In this document: in pieces, positions 10,894-22,232 of the stretch
How the letters are laid out: each line of letters begins with the position of its first letter
Position numbering within the stretch: the first letter of the stretch is position 1
NCBI GenBank assembly: GCA_928212115.1
Contig: CAKMRJ010005634.1
Coordinates: forward strand, 121,640,464-121,704,463
Direction of reading: 5' to 3'
DNA length: 64,000 nt
Source: Lactuca virosa
Lineage: Eukaryota > Streptophyta > Magnoliopsida > Asterales > Asteraceae
Program-made: the position numbers and the translations under genes
The notes under the pieces: model-generated
Database searches by the model: none
What the model saw: only the letters and a program-made list of their open reading frames with translations
Told to the model about the DNA's origin: nothing

Positions 10894-12312
10894 CGATAAC
10901 CACTCCTGCCATTGTCTCATCAGAACCTTTCAGTGAAGGTCCTAGCACCACTTATGAAGCTGATGGTTCTTCTATCCCCGCAGGATTTTCTCCTCCCATG
11001 CCCGATCATGATGCTGCTTCAGTGAGGCTGGCCATGCATTTGGCTGAAGAACAATTCTCAACGCCTCCCTCCCGTGGTAAAGGAATATCTTTTGGGGAAG
11101 GCAACTCTGGAGAAGAGAATCCTACTATTCTTGGACTACAGAAGGAGACCAACGTACTAAATCAGAAGAATATAGAGCTTGATATCCGGGTTACTGACCT
11201 TCAGACTAAAAACACCAAGCTCACCATTCAAGTTGCTAATCTTCTAGAAGACAAAGCTCTGAAGACTAAGCAGATCACTGATCTTCAGACTCACTTTGGT
11301 CTGTTGACTGCCAGTTACTATGACTTAAAGAAGAAGCTGGAAGAAGAACTTGGTGACAAATTTAAGACGTCTGTCGATGAGCCAAGGATCTATATTCCTA
11401 ATCAAGCTGCTCCCATAGTTCCACCACCTGTAAGAACAACCCGAGTTGTAGATCGTTTTGATAAAGAACCAGCACAGGCTCCGAATGTTGTGGCTTTGAA
11501 ACGAGCCAAACTGGCTAAGTTTGCTGAGAAGAGACAGCTGTTGTTCAAAAAGAGCTCTGATCAGAATGCTTCTGGGGATCAACCCGAAATCACCATCACA
11601 TACCTTGAGAAGAAACGGTTTGGAACCGAATATGGTGACAGGTCAGGAATTGTCTCTTGGGGCTTTCACGACACACAAAATATGCGGTATGTGAGACGCA
11701 AGAGTGGCAACACGGAGCTATACAAAGACCAAAATGATTTTCATTCATGGACCAGGGTTAATCTTACAGAACTATCCAATGCTCCTTTTGCAAATCTTTC
11801 TGGTAATCCCAAGGCAACACACCTTAAGATGTTTCTGGAAGATCAAGTGAAGAAAGGCTTTACTGCGATGAGGACTGCATAGTCAATCGTCATAGAACAC
11901 CCTGACATACTTGATCCCAAGACAAACCTTCCTATCCAGACGGTGATGTGGCCTCCCACAAATCAAGTGAAACATATACCTGTATTGAAGAGGCTTGGTG
12001 GTGGAGTTCTAAAGAATATGTTGTACTGGGTATTTGATGATGTTACAGCTTCTGCTGTCATCAAACTCCCAAATGATTGCATCCGATTATATCACAAGTA
12101 TGATCTTCTATAGTTTGGGAAATGGGATATACATCAGCTTTCTCTTCATCAGATCATGGTCACTGAAGACATCTTTGAGCCTGCTGCTAAGGAGTACACA
12201 TCCATGGTTACAGAAATTATCAGAAAGGAATGTGGTATGGAGCTATGGGGAAGTCGGACGTGTTGGTGGTTGATAAAGACTAAGTCCAAGCTAGCACCAA
12301 ACCAATGGGGAG
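10894..12312 (+). pseudogene. Extra C-terminal ORF of copia element 1 (unknown function, coiled coil)
   Basis: Directly after the truncated pre-integrase module a different open frame runs to a stop at 11880-11882. It continues in the same sense through a second stop near 12111 to about 12312, just before the polypurine tract. The first 60 residues are Pro/Ser-rich (PDHDAASVRLAMHLAEEQ). A long coiled coil follows (about 11130-11370, with repeats of TDLQTKNTKL type), then a basic Ala-rich linker. A C-terminal region (RFGTEYGDRSGIVSWGFHD, then VMWPPTNQVKHIPVLKRLGG) looks folded. Its place between pol and the 3' LTR matches the extra or 'env-like' ORF of SIRE/Maximus copia elements. No signal peptide or membrane segment is evident, so 'envelope' is not supported. 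I do not recognise a biochemical function. Confidence 0.55.
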
Positions 12313-12314
12313 AT
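12306..12314 (+). promoter_or_regulatory. Polypurine tract of copia element 1
   Basis: GGGGAGAT abuts the LTR start TGAAGGGTCC. It shows that the following LTR is the 3' LTR of the plus-strand element whose gag begins at the gypsy junction. Confidence 0.6.
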
Positions 12315-12655
12315 TGAAGGGTCCAGTTAGTGGTTTGGGCTAGGCTTTTCATTGTAATAGTTCTTTTGAGTCTTTATTGTGGTTTAGTAGGTTGTTAGTG
12401 AGTTTACGGCCCTGTAGTGAGTTTACGGCCGTAAACCCAGTTTCCGGCCCAGGTTCCCTATATATAGAGGTGTTGTAGGTCATTATTAGTTGTTGATGCT
12501 AGAGAGTTCACGGTCGATGTAAACAAGTTGTAGCCGACGTTTTTCAGTTATAAAGCATGTGCAAGCTTCTTTCTATTCTACTTCTACTCCAATTCTTGTT
12601 CTCTTTGATTGTTTGATTGTTTGATCACTGGTAAGATCCGTTTTAGGACCTTACA
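12315..12655 (+). mobile_element. 3' LTR of copia element 1 (341 bp)
   Basis: It starts TGAAGGGTCC and ends GGACCTTACA, with a polypurine tract before it. A TATA box (CCCTATATATAGAGG) lies at about 12460. Immediately upstream (12400-12450) is one perfect 16-bp palindrome GTTTACGGCCGTAAAC with half-sites (GTTTACGGCCC, TTTCCGGCCC). The LTR differs in sequence from those of copia element 2 except for this palindrome/TATA design. No primer-binding site follows, so it is not a 5' LTR. Confidence 0.65.
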
Positions 12656-12707
12656 ATTAACTTGTTGGGTCAATTAAGAAAAGAAAGTTATAAACCAAGG
12701 GGGAGAT
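12656..12707 (+). other. Copia 3'-internal fragment with polypurine tract
   Basis: From about 12661 this 50-bp stretch (CTTGTTGGGTCAATTAAG ... AACCAAGGGGGAGAT) is nearly the same as 18631-18679, directly before the 3' LTR of copia element 2. The LTR at 12708 is thus preceded by a polypurine tract although it is followed by a primer-binding site. A tandem arrangement, with LTR 12708-13156 shared by two partial elements, would explain this. Confidence 0.6.
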
Positions 12708-13156
12708 TGTTGGGTCAAAATTATGGTTTATACTTTGCTTTTCTGAGCAATTGTATTTTTTATGTAATATTTTATGAGTTTACGGTTAGGTTTACAGCCA
12801 GGTGGGTGTTTACGGCCCAATGGGTGTTTACGGCCGTAAACCCATTTACGGTCGTAAACCCATTTATGGCCCATATTCCCCAAGTATATATATATAGGTG
12901 TTAGGTGGTTGAGGAGGGATTGATGAACAGAAGAGAGTGTACGGCCAATAGGAGCTTAAGTGTGTGTATTCTAAGGTGTGTTAGAGAGAAAAAGTGAATC
13001 TTGTGTAAGGAACTTAATTCATATCATCAATACATTCAAGATTCATATTATTATTATTATTATTCTCTTCTATTTTGATCTGGCATCATCCGTTTGATTG
13101 GGATTCCGCACCATCAAACGGATATGATTGATACACAAGCATTTTGGGGATTTACA
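12708..13156 (+). repeat. 5' LTR of copia element 2
   Basis: TGTTGGGTCAAAATTATGG ... GGGGATTTACA. The U3 part holds an array of ACGGCC-type sites (12778-12868), with one perfect 16-bp palindrome GTTTACGGCCGTAAAC and one variant with TCG in the centre. They lie just upstream of the TATA run at 12885-12897. The primer-binding site follows two bases after the end. Confidence 0.85.
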
Positions 13157-13158
13157 AT

Positions 13159-13170
13159 TGGTATAAGAGC
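13159..13170 (+). promoter_or_regulatory. Primer-binding site, initiator Met tRNA type
   Basis: TGGTATAAGAGC differs at one position (C to A) from TGGTATCAGAGC, the usual plant copia site complementary to initiator methionine tRNA. It starts two bases after the 5' LTR. Confidence 0.75.
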
Positions 13171-13371
13171 TTGGATTGTATCAGTCAATTTTGTCAGATC
13201 TAGAGCTTATTTGATCTTATTTTTGAAGGATTTTTTGCGTTTTTGGATAGATCTTGGCAAAATATGGGGGGTTTGTTCTTCGTGTTTTTGATAAAAACGA
13301 GTTTTTGATCGAGTTTTGGAGCAAAAAGGGTGAAAAGCGTTGTTTTTGGTCGTAACCAGCGAGGGGGTGGC

Positions 13372-13503
13372 GGCGTGTACGGTCAGCAGCTAGGGTTTCC
13401 GAAGTTTACGGCCGAGGTCTCGCGAGTTTACGGTCCGAAGACACGTGTTCAGTCCGAAGTTCACGGCTGCATCGCACGTGTACGGCCTGCTCGTTTGCGG
13501 TCC
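13372..13503 (+). repeat. Second cluster of ACGG motifs in the copia leader
   Basis: At least six sites of the same family as those upstream of the TATA box (GTGTACGGTC, GTTTACGGCCG, GTTTACGGTCC, GTTCACGGCTG, GTGTACGGCC) within 130 bp. They lie in the transcribed leader about 480-600 bp downstream of the TATA box. They are mostly half-sites rather than full palindromes. Confidence 0.6.
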
Positions 13504-13575
13504 TCGTCCTCGCATCGCAACCTCGGCCAGCAGGAATCCTCGCAGCATGCTTCTATTAAAAAAAGGGAGGGATTT

Positions 13576-13652
13576 TGGGGGTGCAAGGAATCGAACTCGA
13601 GACCTCTAACTCTTCAAACACGCGTCTTACCAGTTGAACTACATTGGTAGAC
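13576..13652 (-). other. tRNA-like sequence 1 in the copia leader, antisense
   Basis: On the minus strand the sequence has a tRNA A-box-like stretch (TAGTTCAACTGGTAAGACG) and, about 33 bases on, a B-box-like GAGTTCGATTCC. The D arm can pair, the T stem only partly, and the two acceptor halves do not pair. It is therefore a tRNA-derived relic, not a working tRNA gene. A second, similar sequence follows 75 bp away. Confidence 0.55.
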
Positions 13653-13714
13653 GTTAAACATCTCGCTCCTTTTAAACATATAGTCTTCACAGCAAAAAAG
13701 AAATCAAAAGAAAT

Positions 13715-13793
13715 TCGAGGGTTGCAAGATTCGAACCCGGGTGCTCTACGTATTCAATCCTCCGCCTTACCAACTCCTCTACCATCACTCGTG
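13715..13793 (-). other. tRNA-like sequence 2 in the copia leader, antisense
   Basis: On the minus strand ATGGTAGAGGAGTTGGTAAG followed by GCGG resembles the D arm of class II (Ser/Leu-type) tRNAs. CCGGGTTCGAATCTTG resembles the T arm with four of five pairs. No acceptor stem is evident. It matches tRNA-like sequence 1 in layout and partly in wording, so the pair probably arose by duplication of one tRNA-derived unit. Confidence 0.55.
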
Positions 13794-13914
13794 TTTCATC
13801 CCTTTCGATTTTAATTCAAAACCACTCCCATTCGCACCAAATTTCGCAAATTTGACACTTTCAGCCCAAAATTCAAATTGCTTTTATTTTTAAATTACAT
13901 TTTCAACCCAAAAG

Positions 13915-14110
13915 TTTTAGTTTTTAATTTTTGACTTTTTACTTAAAATTTTGACTTTGAATTTTAAAATTTGACCTTTGACTTTCGTTTAACCTTTAAA
14001 TTTTCAATTTTAGCTTTTCGGTTTGACTTTTAAGTTTGACTTTTTAAGTTTGACTTTTAAGTTTAACTTTTTAAATTTGACTTTTAAGGTTGACTTTTGA
14101 GTTTTTAGTC
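13915..14110 (+). repeat. TTTGACTTTTAA-type short repeats
   Basis: About a dozen imperfect copies of a 12-16 bp unit built on TTTGACTTTTAAG precede the gag start of copia element 2. This is low-complexity leader sequence and no function is implied. Confidence 0.7.
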
Positions 14111-14131
14111 AAAGGGCATATTTTTAAAACA

Positions 14132-15570
14132 ATGAGTTCTTCAAACACCAAAGTCAATGAAATTGTTTTTCTCAAGCATGTATTGATAAATTTAAAAATC
14201 TTCTTGAGCATATGGATATATTAAGTAGAGAGAACGAGGACTTGAAATATGAAAGGTATCAACTTAGGAAAGGACAGAAACCCTTGAATGCTGAATTAGA
14301 AACAAAAATCAAGGACTTTAGAAAGCTTCAGGAAGAGTATAGTATTAAAAGTACACATTATAGATATGTAACTGAACAACTTGCTGAGGCAACTGCTGAG
14401 CTTGACACATTAAAAAACAAATTTGAAAATGCAGATTTTACTCTTAGAAAATTTGATGTGTCAAGTGAAGTAGTTGCATCCATGATAGAAAATAATTTGC
14501 AATTCAAAAATAATCAGTCAAAGGGTTTAGGTTATGACAAAGTGCCTCCTCCTTTTAATCATACTTATACTAATGTTCCTTTGTCAAAAGAGGAAATAGA
14601 CAGAGAGCCATTTCTCAAGTATGGATTTGAGCCAGGTGGTACTTCCCATGCAGATAAATCTTTAAGTCAATCAAATCAAGCAGCTGAAGAGAGTGTGTCT
14701 GATAATAAAATTGTGTCAAAGACTGAAGACTTAAATTTTTTCGATATATTTGATGATATATTTGATAATTCTAACGTGGATACGCCAGAAAGTGTTGAGC
14801 TGAACAATTCTAATGCTTCTACTTCTTGTGCAGGTAAAGTAACGGAAGATGATAACAAGGAGAAAACTGTTGAAGAAACCAATGTCTCCTTGAACTCTGA
14901 ATCTGTTGCTTCGAATTCAGTTGCTTCTGATCAACCTGCTGTTGAGAAGTACAGGCCACCAAATCAAGTGAAACAGCCGGCTTGCTGCAATTGTGCTTGT
15001 AGGAACAACAAGAGACAAGGCATGGACACGCCACCAGGGGCAGGAAGAAACAATTTCCCAGTGAAGAAGCAGACTTGCTTTCACTGTGGAACACCTGGAC
15101 ACATTGCCAGAAATTGTCCGAATCGCGCATACGTTCCCTACTATGCATAAGGGTGGCAGAACGTGCCAAGAGGGAGATTTTCCAAAAGAAACCCCTCAAG
15201 GTCACGATCAGACATTGGTGACTGGAATGCCACGAAGGCCAAGAAATCTACTCCCAAGAACAAGAAGGGTATGTCGGCCAAGAAGTCCAATCCAAGAGAT
15301 GCTCCCGTGAAGCCAAAATCAAAGTCATCTCAAAGGCCGACATCAAGATCAAAAGCAAGTACTGAGCCACCCATCGGATTGAAAAAGAAATGGGTCAAAC
15401 CCAACTACAAATGGGTTCTGAAAGCTCAATCTCCAAAATCAACTAATGACTCTAATATTTCTACATCTTCTGTTTGTGATAAACAGGACATGTCATGGGA
15501 GAATGTATCTTGCGTAGATGACAAAGGTCGACCCAGTTTCAAAATGGACTGGGTTCCAAAGACCAACTAA
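14132..15570 (+). pseudogene. Copia element 2 gag, N-terminal domain deleted
   Basis: An ATG at 14132 opens with MSSSNTKVNEIVF. After about 13 codons the sequence jumps, out of frame, to SQACIDKFKNLLEH, which corresponds to a position late in the gag of element 1. The whole UBN2 capsid domain and the first zinc knuckle are therefore missing. The frame 14212-15150 carries the coiled coil (LETKIKDFRKLQEEYSIKST), the conserved FDVSSEVVASMI and PPPFNHTY block, an acidic tail, and an intact CCHC knuckle (CFHCGTPGHIARNC, about 15079-15120). The frame changes again, and 15163-15570 encodes a Lys/Ser/Pro-rich C-terminus ending KMDWVPKTN, just before the protease scrap. Confidence 0.7.
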
Positions 15571-15599
15571 TCCCGCTCTGTTTCGGAGCAGCTATGGAG

Positions 15600-15840
15600 G
15601 CATATCATCATACTTCAGTTTTTTGGTAATGGCTGTTCCAGGCACATGATAGGGGACATCTCTCAACTGTACAACATTCATAACTTTGTTTGGGAGTATG
15701 TGTCCTTTGCGGGAAAGGAAGAAAGGAAGAGATCACAAACGGGGTTAGTGCTTAATGACATGAAGAATTTTCGGATCTATTCTGAGATTACGCGTGCTGT
15801 TCTCAGACCTTCTGGATGCAAATTCAATCGGTGACTTACG
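15600..15840 (+). pseudogene. Copia element 2 protease remnant
   Basis: FGNGCSRHMIGDISQLYNI corresponds to the copia protease active-site region, with Asp-Ser-Gly replaced by Gly-Asn-Gly. Some 50 residues follow before the similarity ends. The rest of pol is absent. Confidence 0.6.
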
Positions 15841-16454
15841 GTTTGAGTTTTCTTCTCTATACTCCTGCGTTTTTTTTTCTTAAGTTGATTCGCTTTAAAG
15901 ACTAATTTTTGTTTTAGGATAGTTTAAATTTGCGCATTTACTTTCGTTTCTCTCCTATGCACAAATTTAGGAGGAGAAATAAAAACAAAACAAAAAACAA
16001 AAATCCAAAAACATTAGAAAATCAGAAAATCCAAAAATATGTTGGTTATGGAATGTGCTTGCAGGTGATGTGATGGGAAGTGATACAATCATGTGATAAC
16101 AGGCAATCTGAATCCATGTAAGGGACTGAATCTGAATTGTCTAGGCTCTGTGTTCGATGTGCTGGTAGGCACGAAAGATTAAAATGGACTTGACTAGGCA
16201 TTAATGAACTTAATGAATCTAGAGACTTGAAAAATCTTGACCTAGATAGATCCATTTAGCCTGACAATACGACGCTCAGATAGGTTGAGCAGGGAGATAT
16301 ACACGATAATCCACCGGTCACACTAAAATAATCTTTATCTAGAACTGTGGTTTAACTCTTCCTCGATGTACGGACTTTGTCCTTAATTCCGGTATTGATG
16401 GGGCGACTGGGGAATTCCGATAAAGTATGTCTGTAGGAAATTATTTTCTTGCTT
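15841..16454. other. Non-coding internal part of copia element 2
   Basis: No coding similarity. An A-rich stretch near 15960-16030 (AGGAGGAGAAATAAAAACAA...) is echoed near 17998-18060 (AGGGGAGAATTAAAAAAATA...). Whether this is native retroelement sequence or a foreign insertion cannot be told from one copy. Confidence 0.4.
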
Positions 16455-17575
16455 TCTTTCTGTTAGTCATATGTTGCCTCCTCTGCGTGATTGAAATAAA
16501 TCCGACTTGGACTGCAACATATGCAATTCTATTTCTCTGCATCTTCTATCTATGCAATTCTTCTTGTCTGTTAGTCATATGTTGTCTTCTTTGCGTGATT
16601 GAAATACATCCGACCTGGTACACATCATATGCACCATTCTACTTCTCAATCCCTCTAAATTTGGTTAGGTGCTGTTTGTTTTTCTATAAAAACCTCTTCA
16701 AACCACTTATTGCTGCGCGGCGCAGCACACGCGCAACACTTTCCCTCTCGCAGCAGTTTGTTTTTTGGAAGGCTTCAGACTACAAAACCTCTGCGCGTGT
16801 GCTGCGTGGCGCAGCACTTGACTTGCCTCTTCTAACCTCTTCAGCTTTCATTTTTTCTAAGTGTTTTTTAAAGAATTTTTGTATAACTTTTTTTTTAAAC
16901 TTTTTTTTAAACTTTGATTTTCTTAAATTTTTATTTACGGATGTGATACAATTTATTTTTATAATTTCCACGATTTTTTTAACTTGATTTTTTAAATTTT
17001 TTTTACCGTTTTATTAATAATATTTTCAATTTCAGTTGCATCTTTTTTAACGTGTGTAATTTTTTACGAAATTTGTAGACATCGTTTGCAATACTTTCTT
17101 AATTTTTTTATATTTCTTTTTTAATGTTTTTAAAATTAGTTTTTTTTTTCTAGAATAAAAACTATTAGCTTCTTTTACATTTTTTTAAGTTTTTTTTTTT
17201 AAAAAAAGTTTTATATTTTTGTTTTTTTACATGTTCTTTTTATTATTATTTCAATGTTTTAATACTAGAATTATTAAATTTCGGTGTTGAAAACTATTTT
17301 CAGTTTATAAAATTAGTTTATTTAAATTTCAGTTTACTGCAGCAGTCTGCAGATGTTAAAAAACAAACATGCTTCTTATTATAGTCTGCAGCCGTTTGTT
17401 CCACCTCTTCTGCTACAGAGGATTGCAGAGGTGGTCTGCAGACTTCATGAATTTTCGCTTCGAAAAAACAAACAACACCTTAGTCATATGTTTCACCCTC
17501 TGCGATATTGGAAGAGATCCGACCTGGGTGTATAGCATATGCACTCTAAATCTGACTTCTCTCATAATAATTGTC
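16455..17575 (+). repeat. Three copies of a ~90-bp direct repeat, split by a MITE
   Basis: Copies begin TTAGTCATATG at about 16464, 16570 and 17480 and share the order GCGTGATTGAAAT, ATCCGACCTGG and CATATGCA. The first two are about 105 bp apart. The third lies directly right of the MITE, which therefore entered a tandem array. Confidence 0.7.
16668..17479. mobile_element. Tourist-like (PIF/Harbinger-type) MITE, 812 bp
   Basis: Terminal inverted repeats GGTGCTGTTTGTTTTTC at the left and, on the opposite strand, GGTGTTGTTTGTTTTTTC at the right differ at one base plus a T-run length. They are flanked by TTA on both sides (16665-16667, 17480-17482), the typical Harbinger target duplication. No coding capacity. 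It contains GC-rich inverted stretches (GCGCGGCGCAGCACACGCGC near 16714 and its near reverse near 16793) and a T-rich middle. It lies inside copia element 2 and is younger than that insertion. Confidence 0.75.
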
Positions 17576-17997
17576 TGCTCACCTAAAGTAAGGAGTACTT
17601 TGGAAGTTCCTGATTATTGGGGTATATCAGGAAGCGGGAAACACATTCTAGTACAACTAAAATTGAACATTTATAGGTTGTCTGTAGATCTCGCTGCTCA
17701 ATTTAGGTGGACAACAATATCTTTGGCCGGCGTCAGCTGAATGGTCCTTAAGGAATATTATCTAGGAACTTAGGATCACATTGTCTTGTCACTTATAGTA
17801 TGTCCTAATTTTGTCACAATCTCTCGTGTTTAAGTGGACCACAATACCGGCGATTGACCAAATATATTCATGAAGGGAGAGGTACTGATAAACGGATAAA
17901 TGTTGTCTAAAAAACTTTGATCCCAAATCACTCTTAAAGTTAGATATCATTTTATTTTTGTTAAATTTGTTCATAGTTTTCTTCTAATTTAAATATT

Positions 17998-18679
17998 AGG
18001 GGAGAATTAAAAAAATATGAAAACCAAACAAAAAAAAATTAAAAATATTTCTGTTTTATTTCTTTTTCAGAAAATATGAAAAACCCAAAATATTGTGTGC
18101 TAAATTTTCTTTTAGTTTTGTTTTGTCTTGAAAAGTGAATTCAGGTGAAGATGAAACTCATGGAGTTTGTGTCGAAGATTTCTGAGCCAAGGCTTCATCC
18201 GTGATCATCGAAGAATTCTCATTCGAAGGAGCAAGAAATGAAGATTATTCTTTCGACATTCAATCTTTCAACCCCAGAAGCAAGGTGAAGCTGAAATTGA
18301 AGATTATGTGACGGATTGCATTAAATCCTCCTCAATCAGTCTGCTGCTGACTTGAACCTGCTGAAGTGATCCAGAAGATTTGTTCTCTCTGATGTTCTCT
18401 CTGAAGATTCTCAAACTGAAAGCGCTATCTTTCAAGAATCAGTACAAGAAGCCTCCTCACCCAATGTGCGTTCAATGTCAAATTCTGAAGAAAAGCCCAA
18501 CTGCTCAAGATGAAGTCATTCATTGAAGATTCATCAAGTTCATCTTGAAGTTGTGAAGAATTTAAAGATTAATGCTGAAGCCAAGCTCTCGATGAAGATT
18601 GATAAGAAAAGCCAGCTACTTTTTAGGGGGAGCTTGTTGGGTTAATTAAGAAAAGAAAGCTATAAACCACGGGGGAGAT
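17998..18679 (+). other. 3' internal region of copia element 2
   Basis: This stretch is rich in GAAGATT and TCTGAAG words and resembles decayed coding sequence for an acidic protein, with no open frame left. It ends with the segment also found at 12661-12707 and with the polypurine tract CACGGGGGAGAT directly before the 3' LTR. Confidence 0.5.
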
Positions 18680-19144
18680 TGCTGGGTCAAAATTATGGTT
18701 AATACTTTGTTTTTCTAAGCAATTGTATTTTTATGTAATATTTTATGAGTTTACGGTCAGGTTTACGGCCAGGTGGGTGTTTACGGCCGTAAACAGGTTT
18801 ACGGCCGTAAACCCTGTTTACGGCCCAATGGGTGTTTACGGTCGTAAACCCATTTATGGCCCATATTCCCCAAGCATATATATAGGTGTTAGGTGGTTGA
18901 GGAGGGATTGATGAACAGAAGAGAGTGTACGGCCAAGAGGAGCTTAAGTGTGTGTATTCTAAGGTGTGTTAGAGAGAAAAAGTGAATCTTGTGTAAGGAA
19001 CTTAATTCATATCATCAATACATTCAAGATTCATATTATTCTTCTTCTTCTTCTCTTCTATTTTGATCTGGCATCATCCGTTTGATTGGGATTCCGCACC
19101 ATCAAACGGATCTGATTGATACACAAGCATTTTGGGGATTTACA
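18680..19144 (+). repeat. 3' LTR of copia element 2
   Basis: Starts TGCTGGGTC (one T to C change from the 5' LTR) and ends GGGGATTTACA. Upstream of its TATA run (about 18870-18885) it has two perfect GTTTACGGCCGTAAAC palindromes separated by two bases, plus variants (18745-18860). That is more than the 5' LTR has, so the array has expanded or contracted since insertion. Confidence 0.85.
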
Positions 19145-19745
19145 GAGATTCTATGGTAACAACTCTTAAGGATTTGCTTCTCTTTCTTTTCTTATGGCTT
19201 GATCAAGAGTTTTCGTTTTGTTTATCGTGGGTTGAAAATTTCAAGGCAATCATTTAATGAATTCACTCGTCTTTGTAGCTTTATCGGGTGCTAATCTCCT
19301 TGCAAAACATAAGAGATTATGAAATTTTGTATTATGTTAATTCACAGTCATGTTTCTTTTTTCTTGATTCCAAGGAAGTCTTTCTCCAGTTGACATCTTT
19401 CTCCAATTGATGTATCTCTTCGCTTGTGAAAAAAATGCTCTTTAAGTCTCACTGTAAAATATTCATATAACAAGAGGTTTATCACTCAAGAATCATTTAC
19501 TTAAGTTCAGTCCACCATTGCTTAGGACTTCAATTTTGTCATGACAAAATTACTCCTTTGTTCGTCTTTGCGTTGACGTGCTCAGAAACTTTTAATCTCT
19601 ATAATCCAATTTTGCATAACAATTTGATTGAGAGTACCATCGTGTCTTGTAGGTTGTTATATATTAAAATCTTTGTAACAACAACCAATGCTTATAATTT
19701 ATTCTCCTTCTTTATAAGAGTTGGTTCATAAGTATTGTTCTCTTT
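19145..19745. other. Unassigned intergenic sequence
   Basis: About 600 bp with no gene, RNA or element that I can recognise. AT-rich, no long frame. It lies between copia element 2 and the solo LTR and resumes after 23439. Confidence 0.4.
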
Positions 19746-20074
19746 TTGCATGTAACGCCCCAAATTACAACCCAAAATTTACGATTAAAACTTTAAGTAT
19801 TTATTTAAATCAAAATTGTAATATCTTAAAGCATTTATCAGAGTAACATTAAAAGTTATCAAGTACACAAGTCCTCCATTGATGCGATGCAATCGAGCCA
19901 TGCCCCTCCTTTAATATAAGAAAACCTGAAACATGTAAACCACAATTCATAAGCACAAAGTTTAGTGAGTTCCCCAAAATACCACATACAGCACAACACA
20001 AATAGACAACTATGAGTTCTCAGCAGTCCTAATGGCTAACAGCACGCCCGGTGGATTATCAGCAACGTTGGAGA

Positions 20075-21715
<1,641 letters not shown>

Positions 21716-22114
21716 GTTGGAGACTATTAGCAGTCTCAGTCACATATAAACTACATAACACAATAATAACAGCTAGACCTAGCCGGTCATCACAAATACA
21801 GCTATGCTACCACACAGGCACATACAAACATACGAGAGTCATAAGGACAGCTAGCATCCTATATACATAATTTAGTGAGCCGAGATTGGTGCCTTCGAAT
21901 CACGAGCACTGGGAGAAGACTCACCTGAATCGAAGAACCCTGAAACACTACGACACGATCACTTATCTGCACTACTAGCACCCGCAAATCCACTAATACC
22001 AGAACCAGATAAAATCTTAATTAATAACTCAAAACCCTCAAGTTTGACCCAAGGTTAAACTTGGTCAAAAAGTCAACGGTCAACGGAAGTCAAACTCAAC
22101 AAGTCAAACTTCAG

Positions 22115-22232
22115 GCTGAGTATGCCCATCGTACTCAGCTCGTACGCATGGCGTACTCAGCATCCAGAATCGGGACCCCATACGAGTACGCACAGCATAC
22201 CCGAACGTACGCCCGGCGTACTCGGCCAAAAG
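22115..22232 (-). repeat. Leader-side palindrome cluster of solo LTR 1
   Basis: Several sites of the type GTACGC-nnn-GCGTAC in 110 bp (for example GTACGCATGGCGTAC and GTACGCCCGGCGTAC), some with one arm changed (CATACGAGTACGC). On the minus strand they lie downstream of the TATA box, in what should be the transcribed leader. Confidence 0.7.

Larger units (their letters stand above)
12708..19144 (+). mobile_element. Copia element 2 with two LTRs and a mostly deleted coding region
   Basis: Two LTRs, 12708-13156 (449 bp) and 18680-19144 (465 bp), align along their whole length. They flank a primer-binding site, a long leader, a shortened gag, a protease scrap, a long non-coding part with a MITE, and a 3' region ending in a polypurine tract (CACGGGGGAGAT). 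Integrase, RT and RNase H are missing. The gag coiled coil and second knuckle are homologous to those of element 1, so both belong to one family. GAGAT occurs on both outer edges (12703-12707 and 19145-19149). On the left it is also part of a polypurine tract, so the target duplication is uncertain. Confidence 0.8.

Noticed and set aside
10894..11882. Extra copia ORF as an envelope gene
   Set aside because: No signal peptide, no membrane segment and no fusion-type motif; coiled coil and position alone are not enough.
12703..12707. GAGAT on both sides of copia element 2 as a target duplication
   Set aside because: The left copy is the end of a polypurine tract belonging to copia sequence, and the same GAGAT precedes the 3' LTR, so it is not independent evidence of a TSD.
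13330..13650. 106-codon open frame in the copia leader
   Set aside because: It runs through the ACGG motif cluster and antisense across a tRNA-like sequence, with no similarity to gag or any known protein.
13576..13793. Functional tRNA genes
   Set aside because: Acceptor halves do not pair and the T stem of the first is poor; only tRNA-derived relics are supported.
16427..16987. 186-codon hydrophobic frame
   Set aside because: It spans two repeat units and the end of a MITE, so its hydrophobicity comes from T-rich sequence.
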